NCBI GenBank assembly: GCA_000507305.1
Contig: DF239864.1
Location: forward strand, 91,412-155,411
Length of the DNA stretch: 64,000 bases
Source of the DNA: Breviolum minutum Mf 1.05b.01
Lineage: Eukaryota; Sar; Dinophyceae; Suessiales; Symbiodiniaceae
Direction: 5' to 3'
A model generated the notes under the pieces. It did no database searches. It was not told where the DNA came from and saw only the letters and a list, made by a program, of their open reading frames with translations. The position numbers were made by a program, and so were the translations under genes. Below are positions 41,230-50,825 of this stretch, in pieces. Within the stretch, counting starts at the first letter, position 1. Each line of letters starts with the position of its first letter.

Positions 41230-42901
41230 ATGGGTCGCCGTCGTGCCCAAGAGTCTGCAAGAGTGCAAGCCGTGTTTCGATTTAGTCGGTTCTCGAGTGC
41301 ATACCGAAGCAGGCTGTTGGCAGGATTGCTAGATGTGCAAAATTATTTGAGTGCGACCACAAGCCTATCGTTACATCGTGTTTTGGATGATCCTTCCCTG
41401 GCCAATGAAGTTTTGGGTTGTTATGTCATGTCCCGTCATGAGACGCATCCAGCCAAGAGCCTTTCAACAGTGAAGCACGGCTTACTTGGGTGCCAACATC
41501 TCAAGCCCACAATCAAAGGACGTTTGTTGACTCCGTGGGAAAACTTGCGGGTGTGGGAAGAGCGTAAAACAACCCAGTTGCGGCCTCCTCTACCGGTGGC
41601 AATCTGGTGTGTGAATGGTAGGACTGGCAAGAGGTCATGGGCTGGCTACTTCAAATCTTACACGTAAATTTGAGTGGTTCTGTTTGGCAAGCCTTTTGGA
41701 GATTGGTTTTTTATGCCTTCTTCGCCCTGGTGAACTGCTAAAACTGAAACATTCTGATTTTTCGTTTCCAGGAAGTTTCACAAATAGTCATTCTCATGCC
41801 TCCATTCGAGTGGCAGCACCCAAGAACAGGCGTCAGTTTGGGGAACAACAATTTGTGACTCTCGGTAACCCAAGTGCAATTGAGTGGTTGCGCCTGTTGT
41901 GTTGTGAAAGCAGCGAAGAAAAGTTGTGGCCTTCTAAGCCTCATAGATTCGTTCGCTTGTTTAAGCAGCTGCTGAAGGAATTACAGGTAGACTGCTATGG
42001 GTTTGTGCCGGCTAGCTTAAGGCCAGGTGGTGCGACAATGCTCTACGGATGTGGAATCCCCATTTCAACATTGAGGTTCATTGGTAGGTGGACTGTAGAA
42101 AAATCATTGGAACACTACATTCAGCAAGCTACTGCAACTCAGATCCTAAATCGGTTGTCTGAAAAATCTATTCGTAGACTATCAAGTGTTGCAGCAGCTT
42201 GTTTGGTGCTTGTGCTGGCTCCAAAATGCCGCGGCAATTTGGCATTTTTATCCCAAGACATATCTAGTGACGGACCCAGTATCATAAGTTGGTGCAATTC
42301 CTATGCACAGCTTGTTGGCGAAGCATGGAAAGAAAAAGCCACCTATGACAGCATATCTTTGGAACGTTTGCGAAAGGCAACAAAACGCTACACAGGTGAT
42401 GCAGAGTTTCACAAATTTGCAAAAGCTTATATTTTACTGCATGACCTAAAAGGGGAAGAGGAGGAACCAGTGCCGTGTCTTCCCCTTGTGCCAAAAACGA
42501 ATGTTTCGCAAGACCCAAAGACGGTGTCATGGAAGAGTGAATTTTGGTTGGCTTGCAAGCGACTGTGGCAGCTCAAATGGTTTCGCTGGTGCTTGTTCAT
42601 TTTAGTATGCACCGCAATGCTGCGGCCTGCCTTTTCAAGTGTTATGGCTAAAATGTTGGTGGCTTCGATGAGGCTGGCTATTAGACGTGTATTGTCCCTT
42701 CTGGCAATGATTTTGGAAGGCATTGTAGATGAGTTGATATATCAGTTGGAATTTACACTGAGAGGTGCGCTTCCCACTGACGTGTCTTTTCAAGAAACAG
42801 CAAGACACTCATATCAATTGCTTTCGCATATCCTTGCCAGTGTTTTTGGTGCCAGTGTGACTTTTCTGGTCAGCCTCCGTCGAGGCCAGGTGCAAGCCTA
42901 A
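41230..42901 (+). pseudogene. Tyrosine recombinase with C-terminal hydrophobic extension, one frameshift
   Basis: The N-terminal core-binding part (SAYRSRLLAGLLDVQNYL, KSLSTVKHGLLGCQHLKPTI) ends in a frameshift at about 41612-41620. The catalytic domain then runs in the frame of 41615-42901. The first Arg is in CLLRPGELLKL (Arg37 of that frame), the second in ASLRPGGATMLYGCGI (Arg136; the usual His of HxxR is Leu), then FIGRWTVEKS and the nucleophile in SLEHYIQQ (Tyr168). After about residue 200 a further 228 residues follow. These include two hydrophobic segments (WFRWCLFILVCTAM..., about 321-380; ILASVFGASVTFLVSL, about 405-422) that no standard YR has. Confidence 0.78.
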
Positions 42902-42970
42902 TCACGCCTTGCGGGTGATGAGCGGTGCTCTATCCGCCTCCACCCCTCCACACTCCATAGGATGGATTGG

Positions 42971-43240
42971 AGTTTGCAGTATTTTCATTTTGTGGTATCT
43001 GCTGGCATGGCATTCACGCCATTGGTTTCCATTCGATTGATCTTTTTGTGGCATCTACTGGCGCTTCATTTTCGCCATTGGTTTCTATTCGATCGAAAGG
43101 CAACTGCCTGATGTTTGCATATGCTGGAAGATATTTATGACTCAGCCACAACGTTGCTGAGCACACAGGATCCACTTCAGCCCCTTGTTGCAAAGAAAAA
43201 AGGCGTGCTGGAGTGATTACTGCATTGAGCTTTGTGGTCA
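42971..43240 (+). repeat. Repeat B1 (270 bp)
   Basis: Starts AGTTTGCAGTATTTTC and ends TTTGTGGTCA. Repeated at 43309-43578 at the same length with essentially one difference seen near the end. Confidence 0.9.
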
Positions 43241-43308
43241 TGTTTTTGATGTCCACATGCCGCTGCAGATCTTTTGGGGGCCACCGTCCATCCCCTCCAC
43301 CTCGTGGG
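43241..43308 (+). repeat. Repeat A2
   Basis: The first 40 bases repeat A1 (35864-35903) with one mismatch. It sits exactly between B1 and B2. Confidence 0.88.
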
Positions 43309-43578
43309 AGTTTGCAGTATTTTCATTTTGTGGTATCTGCTGGCATGGCATTCACGCCATTGGTTTCCATTCGATTGATCTTTTTGTGGCATCTACTGGC
43401 GCTTCATTTTCGCCATTGGTTTCTATTCGATCGAAAGGCAACTGCCTGATGTTTGCATATGCTGGAAGATATTTATGACTCAGCCACAACGTTGCTGAGC
43501 ACACAGGATCCACTTCAGCCCCTTGTTGCAAAGAAAAAAGGCGTGCTGGAGTGATTACTGCATTGAGCTTTGTTGTCA
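43309..43578 (+). repeat. Repeat B2 (270 bp), right end of the element
   Basis: Direct copy of 42971-43240. It ends at TTGTCA, followed by an (AT)n run. Confidence 0.9.
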
Positions 43579-43739
43579 TATATATATATATATATGTGTA
43601 CATTATATTTCAGTTATGCGTATAATATACATTTTACCATTGTTTTCATAATAAGTACCATACTAGTAAGTTCACTGAACTTTCCACGCACCTTTTCTTT
43701 GTCTTATTTGAAGAATCATGTTTTATTTGATTCTGACAG

Positions 43740-43825
43740 GAATGCGGGCGAGAGAATTGTGTCATTCTTGGAAAAGGCAAGGACAGACAAGAAGGCCAGA
43801 GGAAAACACATCAAGAATCATCAAG
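43740..43825 (+). CDS. Internal exon of a host gene
   Basis: TTCTGACAG|G to CATCAAG|GTGTCA. The frame reads NAGERIVSFLEKARTDKKAR then GKHIKNHQ and carries one G. Joined across a 73-bp GT-AG intron to 43899 it makes Asp in phase. A short basic helix; family unknown. It lies 161 bp right of the YR element, which may sit in an intron of this gene. Confidence 0.5.
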
Positions 43826-43898
43826 GTGTCAGACATGGGCGATTGCTTGGAAGGACTGCAGAAAGTTGAATGAAGATGCAGTGCATTGCAATGCGCAG

Positions 43899-44023
43899 AT
43901 CAGTTAAGTTCAAAGATTTCAAAGAACATCTTCAACTGTGCTCAGGCTGCTGAGGCGGTGAAGAAAGTCATTCGAAATAGTCTGTGCCTGAATGACCACA
44001 ATGATGACAATGACTCAATATGA
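43899..44023 (+). CDS. Terminal exon of the same host gene
   Basis: CAATGCGCAG| supplies AT to the carried G. The frame reads QLSSKISKNIFNCAQAAEAV, KKVIRNSLCLNDHNDDNDSI and stops at TGA 44021. The phase agrees with 43740-43825. Helical followed by an acidic Asn/Asp tail. Confidence 0.52.
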
Positions 44024-44426
44024 CATACAGTATCATACTGTCATACAGTCAAAGCTGCAAGTGTCGATTCACGGGCGGTCCATGAGTTTCCAAGACATTT
44101 TGGTTCTGAAGATTCACGAAGGAATGAAATGTGTGAAACACCGGGCTGCGAGGGCCTCCTTTGACAATTCAAGCATTCTCAAATTCCTATGATCACACAG
44201 CGTTGCAGAGTCCTCTTGGTCTTCACTCTTTCCTAAAGAATTTGGATGGATTTGTTTTTTTAATTAGACGTACGATCATAATCTGATTCAAAAATTAATA
44301 CCACATTCCATTTATGATATATTTGTTTATTTCATTCCACTGCAATTCATTTACAAGATTTAAAGCATGCTCATGCATTTTCACTATCCTTTGCTTTACT
44401 TTGAGACTTCCGTTGGATTCTTTGAG

Positions 44427-44519
44427 GTCCGGGGCCCGAAGCACTCGGAGTGGCGCTTGGCCACTTGGCGGGTCGTGGCCTCGCACACTGTGCCTGGAGC
44501 TCAGAACGTGAATCAGTGA
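44427..44519 (+). CDS. Putative GC-rich exon
   Basis: TTTGAG| starts a markedly GC-rich block in AT-rich DNA. Phase 0 reads VRGPKHSEWRLATWRVVASH then TVPGAQNVNQ to a TGA at 44517. Two other frames are open, so the frame is not certain. Confidence 0.33.
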   Translation, partial: VRGPKHSEWRLATWRVVASHTVPGAQNVNQ

Positions 44520-44626
44520 ACTGAACGAAACAAATTTGAAGAAAATTTGAACAAAATGAAAAATGAACGTTACAAATTTAACTCTTGGATTTTGTTCACA
44601 TTATTCGAAAAAGTGAGTGATGGGAG

Positions 44627-44763
44627 GTAAAGATGCTGATAGACAGCGGCGCGTTGCTGAATATACAGGACGTGAAAGGGGCGTAGACTTGCTGCACAAA
44701 AAAAGGCTTTTGAAAGATGCAGATTCCACAGCCCAATTTGATGATTCTGACCGGTCGGCCTGA
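44627..44763 (+). pseudogene. Ankyrin-like exon, probably broken
   Basis: After GATGGGAG| the first frame reads VKMLIDSGALLNIQDVKG, the second helix and loop of an ankyrin repeat (VKxLLxxGAxxNxxDxxG), but meets TAG at once. Another frame is open to TGA 44761 (RVAEYTGRERGVDLLHKKRL). The ankyrin exon at 50252 begins the same way (AG|GTN AAN). A small deletion or insertion after the Gly is the likely cause. Confidence 0.4.
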
Positions 44764-45470
44764 AAAGAGTTTGCAGAGCTCAATTCTCAGGTGTCGAGGA
44801 GCACTGTGTCGGTGCTGTATGATGGTGTGTGTAATTGTGTAGCTGTTGTATGTTGCCCTGGAAACTTTAGCAGAGAATTAGTATGCTCACAGTATGCTCA
44901 CATGCTCTGAAATGTGAGGATCCTCGCCAGCCAGTTGGAAGGCATGTAGTTCTTTGCGCTTTGCAGCTTTCACATCATTGTTGCAGTGCTATGCTGCTAA
45001 CATATCCGAAGTTTGCAAACACTTGTGGTTTGAATGTGTTGCATAGTGTTGCATATGTTTGAGTGTGCGAAACAGAATGTCGGAGCTTGGTTTATGTGAC
45101 TTGGTCTCTTGCCTTGATTTGATGTGCCGCAATATGATGCTGCAGAGCTTCTTGTCGGAAAAAGAAGTAAAGTTATGCAAGGATTTTGAGAAACTATGAT
45201 GAATGATAAGGGTATGAGGATTATTTTGCCCAGACACATTCTGCAGAATAGTTTTGCAGAGCACTGCAGCCACAGCCACAGCAACTTTTTCCACTCTAAA
45301 CTGGACAGACAAGACACAAAGGTGAAGACTTAGAGTCTCCGAGCAGTGTGGGCCATGGCGGCCATGGACTTCCTCTCGTCTGATGGCAACCGTTTTTTTC
45401 CCGAAAGCGGCCGCGAAGGGTTCCTTCAAAAAAAGCGTCGTCATTAAAGACTGTCTTTTAAGAACTGTCT
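44764..45470. other. Spacer, no gene supported
   Basis: A GC-rich patch at 45335-45425 (MATVFFPKAAAKGSFKK in one frame) could be a small exon, but splice sites are unclear. Confidence 0.35.
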
Positions 45471-45632
45471 TTAAAGATTGTCATCAAACATCGCCCAAAG
45501 TTCTACTGAAGTGATGGCTGTCTTTAAAGATTGTCATCAAACATCGCCCAAAGTTCTGCTGAAGTGATGGCTGTCTTTCAAGATTGTCATCAAAGGCTGC
45601 CCAAAGTTCTACTGAAGTGATGGCTGTCTAGA
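45471..45632 (+). repeat. 53-bp tandem repeat x3
   Basis: TCATCAA starts recur at 45481, 45534 and 45587, with the CCCAAAGTTCT and GTGATGGCTGTCT words in each unit. Confidence 0.9.
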
Positions 45633-45784
45633 GAAAAGAATGCAAATCTTCAAAGACTACAGAAAAGGACTAGAGAAAAGACTGCAGAGAAATACTGCTA
45701 ATCAAAATATACTGCTAATCAAAATCGTCTGAAAAAGTGTTAAAATATATTCTTTTTCTGTCTGGGGCGCAGGGATTGCACCTG

Positions 45785-46425
45785 TGGATTTGACAACCCT
45801 CTCGTCACTTCGTGCGTGTCGGACGCTCAAAACTGTGGTAAAATGCAAATTTCTGAGCTCGCCGATCGACCCTTTCATCACTTCGGACGTGTCGCACTTT
45901 CAAAACTGTGGTAAAACGCAAATTTTTCACGTGGCCGAGCGACCCTTTCGTCACTTCGGACGTGTCGGACGCTCAAAAACGTGGTAAAACGCAAATTTTT
46001 GAGCTCGCCGAGCAACCCTTTCGTCACTTCGGACGTGTCGGGCGTTCAAAAACTGTGGTAAAACGCGAATTCTTCGGCTGACCCTGGCAACCCTCTCGTG
46101 ATTTCGTGTGTGTCAAACGCNCACTTCGGACGTGTCGGGCGTTCAAAACTGTGGTAAAACGCGAATTCTTCGGCTGACCCTGGCAACCCTCTCGTGATTT
46201 CGTGTGTGTCGAACGCTCAAAACTGTGGTAAAACGCAAATTTTTCACGTCGCCGCGCAACCCTTTCGTTATTTCGTGCGTGTCGAACGCTCAAAACTGTG
46301 ATAAATACACATTTTTCACGTCGCCGAGCAACCCTTTCGTTATTTCGTGCGTGTCGGATGCTCAAAACTGTGCCAAAATGGGCGTTTTTGACCGGACTGG
46401 ATCGGACTACGTTCAAAAACTGAGG
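45785..46425 (+). repeat. About 73-bp tandem satellite, 8-9 units
   Basis: The word TCAAAACTGTGGTAAAACGC recurs at about 45827, 45900, 45973 and 46046, and onward to 46370. Units share CCTTTCGT-ACTTCG-ACGTGTCGGACG. The minus strand stays open through it only because of the unit length. Confidence 0.9.
46121..46121. other. Single-N gap inside the satellite
   Basis: About 90 bases before the N (46031-46120) are nearly the same as the 95 after it. Copy number here is unreliable. Confidence 0.85.
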
Positions 46426-46499
46426 TGAAGTGAACGTTTTGGAAAACTGAGGTGAAATGAGGCGTAGTGGTGTTTGTGTGGTGCTGTTTGTGTGTGGTG

Positions 46500-47420
46500 T
46501 TTTTGTGGTGGTGTTTTTGTGGTGGTGTTCTTGTGGTTGTGTTTTGTGGTGGTGTTTGTGTGGTGGTGTGTGTGTGGTGGTGTTTTTGCGCTTGTGGTGG
46601 TGTTTTTTGCGCTGGTGTTCTTGTGGTGGTGTTTGTGTGGTGGTGTTCTTGTGGTTGTGGTGTGGGTGGTGTTTTTGTGGTGGTGTTTTTGTGGTGGTGT
46701 TTTTGTGGTGGTGTTTTTGTGGTGGTGTTTTTGTGGTGGTGTTTTTGTGGTGGTGTTTTTGTGGTGGTGTTTTTGTGGTGGTGTTTTTGTGGTGGTGTTT
46801 TTGTGGTGGTGTTTTTGTGGTGGTGTTTTTGTGGTGGTGTTTTTGTGGTGGTGTTTTTGTGGTGGTGTTTTTGTGGTGGTGTTTTTGTGGTGGTGTTTTT
46901 GTGGTGGTGTTTTTGTGGTGGTGTTTTTGTGGTGGTGTTTTTGTGGTGGTGTTTTTGTGGTGGTGTTTTTGTGGTGGTGTTTTTGTGGTGGTGTTTTTGT
47001 GGTGGTGTTTTTGTGGTGGTGTTTTTGTGGTGGTGTTTTTGTGGTGGTGTTTTTGTGGTGGTGTTTTTGTGGTGGTGTTTTTGTGGTGGTGTTTTTGTGG
47101 TGGTGTTTTTGTGGTGGTGTTTTTGTGGTGGTGTTTTTGTGGTGGTGTTTTTGTGGTGGTGTTTTTGTGGTGGTGTTTTTGTGGTGTGGTGTAGTACTGG
47201 AGTAGTACCGGAGTGGTGTTCTTGTGGTGGTGTTTTTCTGGTGGTGTGGTGTAGTACTGGAGTAGTACTGGAGTGGTGCTTTTGTGGTGGTGTTTTTCTG
47301 GTGGTGTGGTGGTGTGGTGGCGGTGGTGTGGTGGTGTTCTTGTGGTGGTGTTTGTGTGGTGGTGTTTTTGTTTTGGTGTGGTGGTGTTTTTGTGCTTGTG
47401 TTTTTGTGGTGGTGGTGGTG
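46500..47420 (+). repeat. 14-bp GT-only minisatellite and degenerate flanks
   Basis: The unit TTTTTGTGGTGGTG is repeated about 37 times almost perfectly from about 46670 to 47190, a stretch of some 520 bp with no A or C on the + strand. Degenerate copies flank it on both sides. Because 14 is not a multiple of 3, a 42-bp (14-residue) cycle keeps all frames open, giving false ORFs on both strands. Confidence 0.95.
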
Positions 47421-47650
47421 GTGTTTTTGAGGCGTTTTTTTGTTTTGTGATGGTGTTTTTGTATGTTTTTTTTGTTAAGGGTCGACTTTCGTCGCATTAC
47501 CGAGAAGTTATGCAAAGAGTGTTGACAACACTGGTGTAAAAAGATGTCTGGTATAAAAGTTCTCCTTACACTGCTCATATCCACACTAACATCAAACATT
47601 TCCTTTATTTAACTGTCTTCATGGCTTTCGGGATATCCGGCGTCTAGTTT

Positions 47651-49615
47651 TCCAAAGTGGAGCGACTCAGCGGCAAGTTGGAACTTGCATCTTCCATGCT
47701 CCTTGAAGTCATGAAGGAGGTTGAGTCTCTGACAGTAAGTGAGAAGGAAGCGAAACTGCTGTCTGAGCACCTCCCCAACATGGTGAAAGAAAATGAGAAG
47801 GGTGAATGGACCCTGGTTAAGCCGGACTTGTTGGCTTTCCAATCGAAGCTTCAGGAAATTTGCATTTGGACGCAATCAAGCTCCGACACGGTGAGCTTCC
47901 AAAGTGAATCCAAAGTGCACAATGCTGGCAACATCACCGTCTTCCATCCCCAAGACGCAAGCAAGCCAGAAGATTGTGTTAAGCCCAATCATGAGTGTGA
48001 TGGAGCTGTCGACTGGAGCAATTTTCACGGAAGTGCGACAAATGAGGCAGGGCAAGATGAGGCTGCCTGGAGCTGGCATGATACGGGTGCATACCCGCAC
48101 AAGATACAGCAGCACATCAGTTGGGTGCCTATTGTCCTTCCCAAAATGAGGCACTGTGAGGCAACTGGCAGTACACTTCCCAAGATGCGGCAAGCTGGGC
48201 AAACTGGCAAAATCAGTTGGGGAATGTTTTTTATCCAGGCAACGGCGATGATTTTGGCCCAGTCCCAGAAAATGCCAGCGAGCCGCAAACAAATGCATAT
48301 GGCAAAAGCCCAGACCCTGCAGAGGATGACTCTAAGCCCCAAACAGATGCAGATGGTGAAAACCCAGAGTCTGCGAATAACAGTGGCTCAGTGGCAAAAG
48401 TGGCAGAGGATGCCAGCAAGCCACAAACAGATGCAGATGGCGAAAGCCCAGAGTCTCCGAATGACAGTGGCCCACTGGCAAAAGTGGCAGAGGATGCCAG
48501 CAAGCCACAAACAGATAGAGCGCAGACCCTGCCAAAGACGATGGCTCAATGGCAAAGTGCCAGAGGATGCCAGCAAGCCACAAACAGATGCAGATGGCGA
48601 GAGCCAAAGACGATGGCTCAGCGGCAAAAGTCCCAGAGGATGCCAGCAAGCCACAAACAGATGCAGATGGCGAAAGCCCAGACCCTGCCAAAGACGATGG
48701 CTCATGGCAAAAGTGCCAGAGGACGCCAGCAAGCCACAAACAGATGCAGATGGCGAGAGCGCAGACCCTGCCAAAGACGATGGCTCCGTGGCAAAAGTGG
48801 CGGAGGATGCCAGCAAGCCGCAAACAAACGCAGATGGCGAAAGCCCAGACCCTGCAGAGGATGCTAGCAAGCCACAAACAGATGCAGATGGCGAAAACCC
48901 AGAGTCTGCCAAAAACGATGGCTCAGTGGCAAAAGTGGCAGAGGATGCCAGCAAGCCGCAAACAGATGCAGATGGCGAAAACACAGACCCTGCCAAAGAT
49001 GATTCCTCACTAGCAGAATGTTCGCAAAATGCAAACGTTGCTGCAAACAAAGGCCAAGATGAGTCCAGCTGGAGCAACTGGCATGGGACTTCGACAGATC
49101 AGGCAGGCCAAGATGATGCTAGCTGGAGCAACTGGCATGGGACTTCGACAGATCAGGCAGGCCAAGATGATGCTAGCTGGAGCAACTGGCATGGGACTTC
49201 GACAGATCAGGCAGGCCAAGATGATGCTAGCTGGAGCAACTGGCGTGGGACTTCCACAGATCAGAAAGGGCAAGATGAGGCCAGCTGGAGCAACTGGCGC
49301 GGCACTGATGTGGTTAAAACAGGCCAAGATCAGGCAAGGAGAAATTGGCGTAGTAGTGCCGATGCAGAACATGGTCATAACCCAGGCCGAGCTGACAAAA
49401 GTTGGGGTCGAAGGCGCAGACAGAACCAGTCCTGGGGCAATGCCAACGGGGATGCTTGGGGTCCGAGGCGGACTTGGCATTCAACCCAGACAAGTACTGA
49501 TGCCAACACAGCCCAAGATGAAGGAAGCTGGGCCAACTGGAATGCAGGGCAGGAGCAGGCAAACCAGGAGACGCACCAAGATGGTGTAGCCGCTGCAGGC
49601 CTTCAATTTCAATGA
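47651..49615 (+). CDS. Tandem-repeat protein, long exon with frame shifts
   Basis: After GGCGTCTAG| a frame encodes a helical N-terminus (ERLSGKLELASSMLLEVMKE, KEAKLLSEHLPNMVKENEKG), then DWSNFHGSATNEAGQDEA. An array of a 28-residue acidic repeat follows (DASKPQTDADGESPDPAKDD, GSVAKVAE), then an 18-residue repeat (WSNWHGTSTDQAGQDDAS) and an Arg/Trp-rich tail, ending TGA 49613. The acidic repeat changes frame at least twice (about 48110-48220 and about 48520-48760). It could be a decayed gene, or indels in the sequence of a repetitive exon. No family recognised. Confidence 0.55.
   Translation, partial: SKVERLSGKLELASSMLLEVMKEVESLTVSEKEAKLLSEHLPNMVKENEKGEWTLVKPDLLAFQSKLQEICIWTQSSSDTVSFQSESKVHNAGNITVFHPQDASKPEDCVKPNHECDGAVDWSNFHGSATNEAGQDEAAWSWHDTGAYPHKIQQHISWVPIVLPKMRHCEATGSTLPKMRQAGQTGKISWGMFFIQATAMILAQSQKMPASRKQMHMAKAQTLQRMTLSPKQMQMVKTQSLRITVAQWQKWQRMPASHKQMQMAKAQSLRMTVAHWQKWQRMPASHKQIERRPCQRRWLNGKVPEDASKPQTDADGESQRRWLSGKSPRGCQQATNRCRWRKPRPCQRRWLMAKVPEDASKPQTDADGESADPAKDDGSVAKVAEDASKPQTNADGESPDPAEDASKPQTDADGENPESAKNDGSVAKVAEDASKPQTDADGENTDPAKDDSSLAECSQNANVAANKGQDESSWSNWHGTSTDQAGQDDASWSNWHGTSTDQAGQDDASWSNWHGTSTDQAGQDDASWSNWRGTSTDQKGQDEASWSNWRGTDVVKTGQDQARRNWRSSADAEHGHNPGRADKSWGRRRRQNQSWGNANGDAWGPRRTWHSTQTSTDANTAQDEGSWANWNAGQEQANQETHQDGVAAAGLQFQ
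48390..49010 (+). repeat. 84-bp coding minisatellite
   Basis: Units start near GATGCCAGCAAGCC and differ by small indels and substitutions. In the intended frame each gives 28 residues. Confidence 0.88.
49055..49300 (+). repeat. 54-bp coding minisatellite, 4-5 units
   Basis: Units GGCCAAGATGATGCTAGC...GACTTCGACAGATCAGGCA encode WSNWHGTSTDQAGQDDAS. The middle copies are nearly identical, which points to recent homogenisation. Confidence 0.9.
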
Positions 49616-50251
49616 TCCTGCCTTTGCTCAGCTTTCAGAATCAGGGAGAATCCCTCGAGGAATCTAGAGTGATGAATCTGTTGAGCGCTCATCATGAAGC
49701 AGTGTCATTTATCAGCGTCATTTTGGAATAGAACAGACCGTGACGCAATGAGTTGAGCAGATCGCAGCTTTGCAAAGACTTGCTGCTTAAGTCACTTGCC
49801 AACTTGACGCAACCTAGCTTTGTCGCTTCCTTCAATTTTGGCACAAGTTAGATTTTGACACTTATTTTAGCACGTTTGTCTTGCTGACCAAGCGATGAAA
49901 CGTTGTGAAGAGACTTCACCTTCAAGCAGTCTCCAGGTCAACGCCCTTGCAACTAGCCGCGAGCAGGGGTCATGCAATTTGGACTTTATCTTGGCAGCGG
50001 TGATCTGTGGCAGATTCTGTACACTGTAGCTTTCAAGTACTTTGACATCTTTGAACATATTGTGCTATGAGGCTATGACTTTATGACGGATAGAATCATT
50101 ATAGAAGCCTATTCCAATATTCACAAAACGAGTCTGGTTGCTTTGGATTTGATGAATGCACAACATCTTTACACAACACTGCAGAATTAAGAATGTGACA
50201 AGAATGACAAGAAGTCTTGATCAAACATCACAGTTTCAGAACATAGTGGTC
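49616..50251. other. Spacer, no gene seen
   Basis: AT-rich. Probably the 3' untranslated region of the repeat-protein gene, then spacer. No motif. Confidence 0.45.
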
Positions 50252-50262
50252 CAGCTCATTGT

Positions 50263-50360
50263 GAGGTCAATGCGGTTCGCTTGCTAGTGGAAGCTGGGGC
50301 CGATAAGGCAAAGATTCAATACGTCGACACAATGATATCGAAGGATGATAGGATTGGGTG
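50263..50360 (+). CDS. Ankyrin-repeat exon
   Basis: CATTGTGAG| opens VNAVRLLVEAGADKAKIQY, a clear ankyrin helix-loop (VxxLLxxGADxx). It continues open past VDTMISKDDRIG into low-confidence sequence. The donor is probably within 50320-50360. The first bases (GTC AAT) match the splice phase of the ankyrin-like exon at 44627. Confidence 0.5.
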
Positions 50361-50825
50361 CTCCCCTCCGAAGCCTCCCTTCAGCACGGCGTTGTTTCTG
50401 CTCTCCCTCCATCCTGACATTTCCACGTTTGTAATCTGAAAGCCGATCCAGTGAGGTCATGTTCCCTGTGTAGTTTTCAATTCCAGACCCTTTTGGCATT
50501 TTTTTGCATTGCATATTTTTCTATAACCTACCACAACATGACAAGGAAGAACATGCCACATATCAAGCAATGGGGCTGTAGAAGCCAGTCGAGCCTTTTT
50601 TCAATGTCACTGCGAATTTGTCTTCTTTCATATTTTCTTTCACCAGCTGTGCTTTTTCTGCCTTGCTGCAAAAGTGCTGCGACTATTCCTTCTCAAAGCT
50701 CAATGTCTTGTCTAGATTTGCAGTCGTTTGCGGTACTTCGCAATTCTCTCAATTCATTTGGCAGTCACGTGTTCATCCTGGCCAGTTCTTTGTTTATCTT
50801 TGACTCTTTACACACCTTTGTGCAG

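Larger units (their letters stand above)
35864..43578 (+). mobile_element. DIRS/PAT-like tyrosine-recombinase retroelement, defective
   Basis: A 7.7-kb element with gag-like, RT, RNase H, methyltransferase-like and tyrosine recombinase segments, in that order, on one strand. It has no LTRs and no target duplication. It has split direct repeats in the order A1 (35864-35903) - body - B1 (42971-43240) - A2 (43241-43308) - B2 (43309-43578), the PAT/Ngaro arrangement. RT, RNase H, MT and YR together place it in the DIRS order. Frames are broken at several points and an in-frame TAA interrupts RNase H, so the copy is dead. The right end falls in an (AT)n run. Confidence 0.85.

Noticed and set aside
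44761..44763. In-frame TGA followed by a coherent KEFAELNSQ and a GT donor, hinting at selenocysteine or read-through
   Set aside because: No SECIS-like structure noted, and the exon already shows signs of frame damage; a frameshift is simpler.
46024..46416. 130-codon minus-strand frame with NERVARRREK repeats
   Set aside because: Follows the approximately 73-bp satellite and crosses an N; no splice sites or homology.
46457..47599. Long open frames on both strands (WWCFCGGVF type and HHKNTTTKTPPQ type)
   Set aside because: Produced by the 14-bp repeat, whose 42-bp cycle has no stop in any frame; no start context, splice site or conserved flank supports translation.
48388..49480. Several minus-strand and alternate + frames over the repeat-protein exon
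   Set aside because: Shadows of the 84- and 54-bp coding minisatellites.
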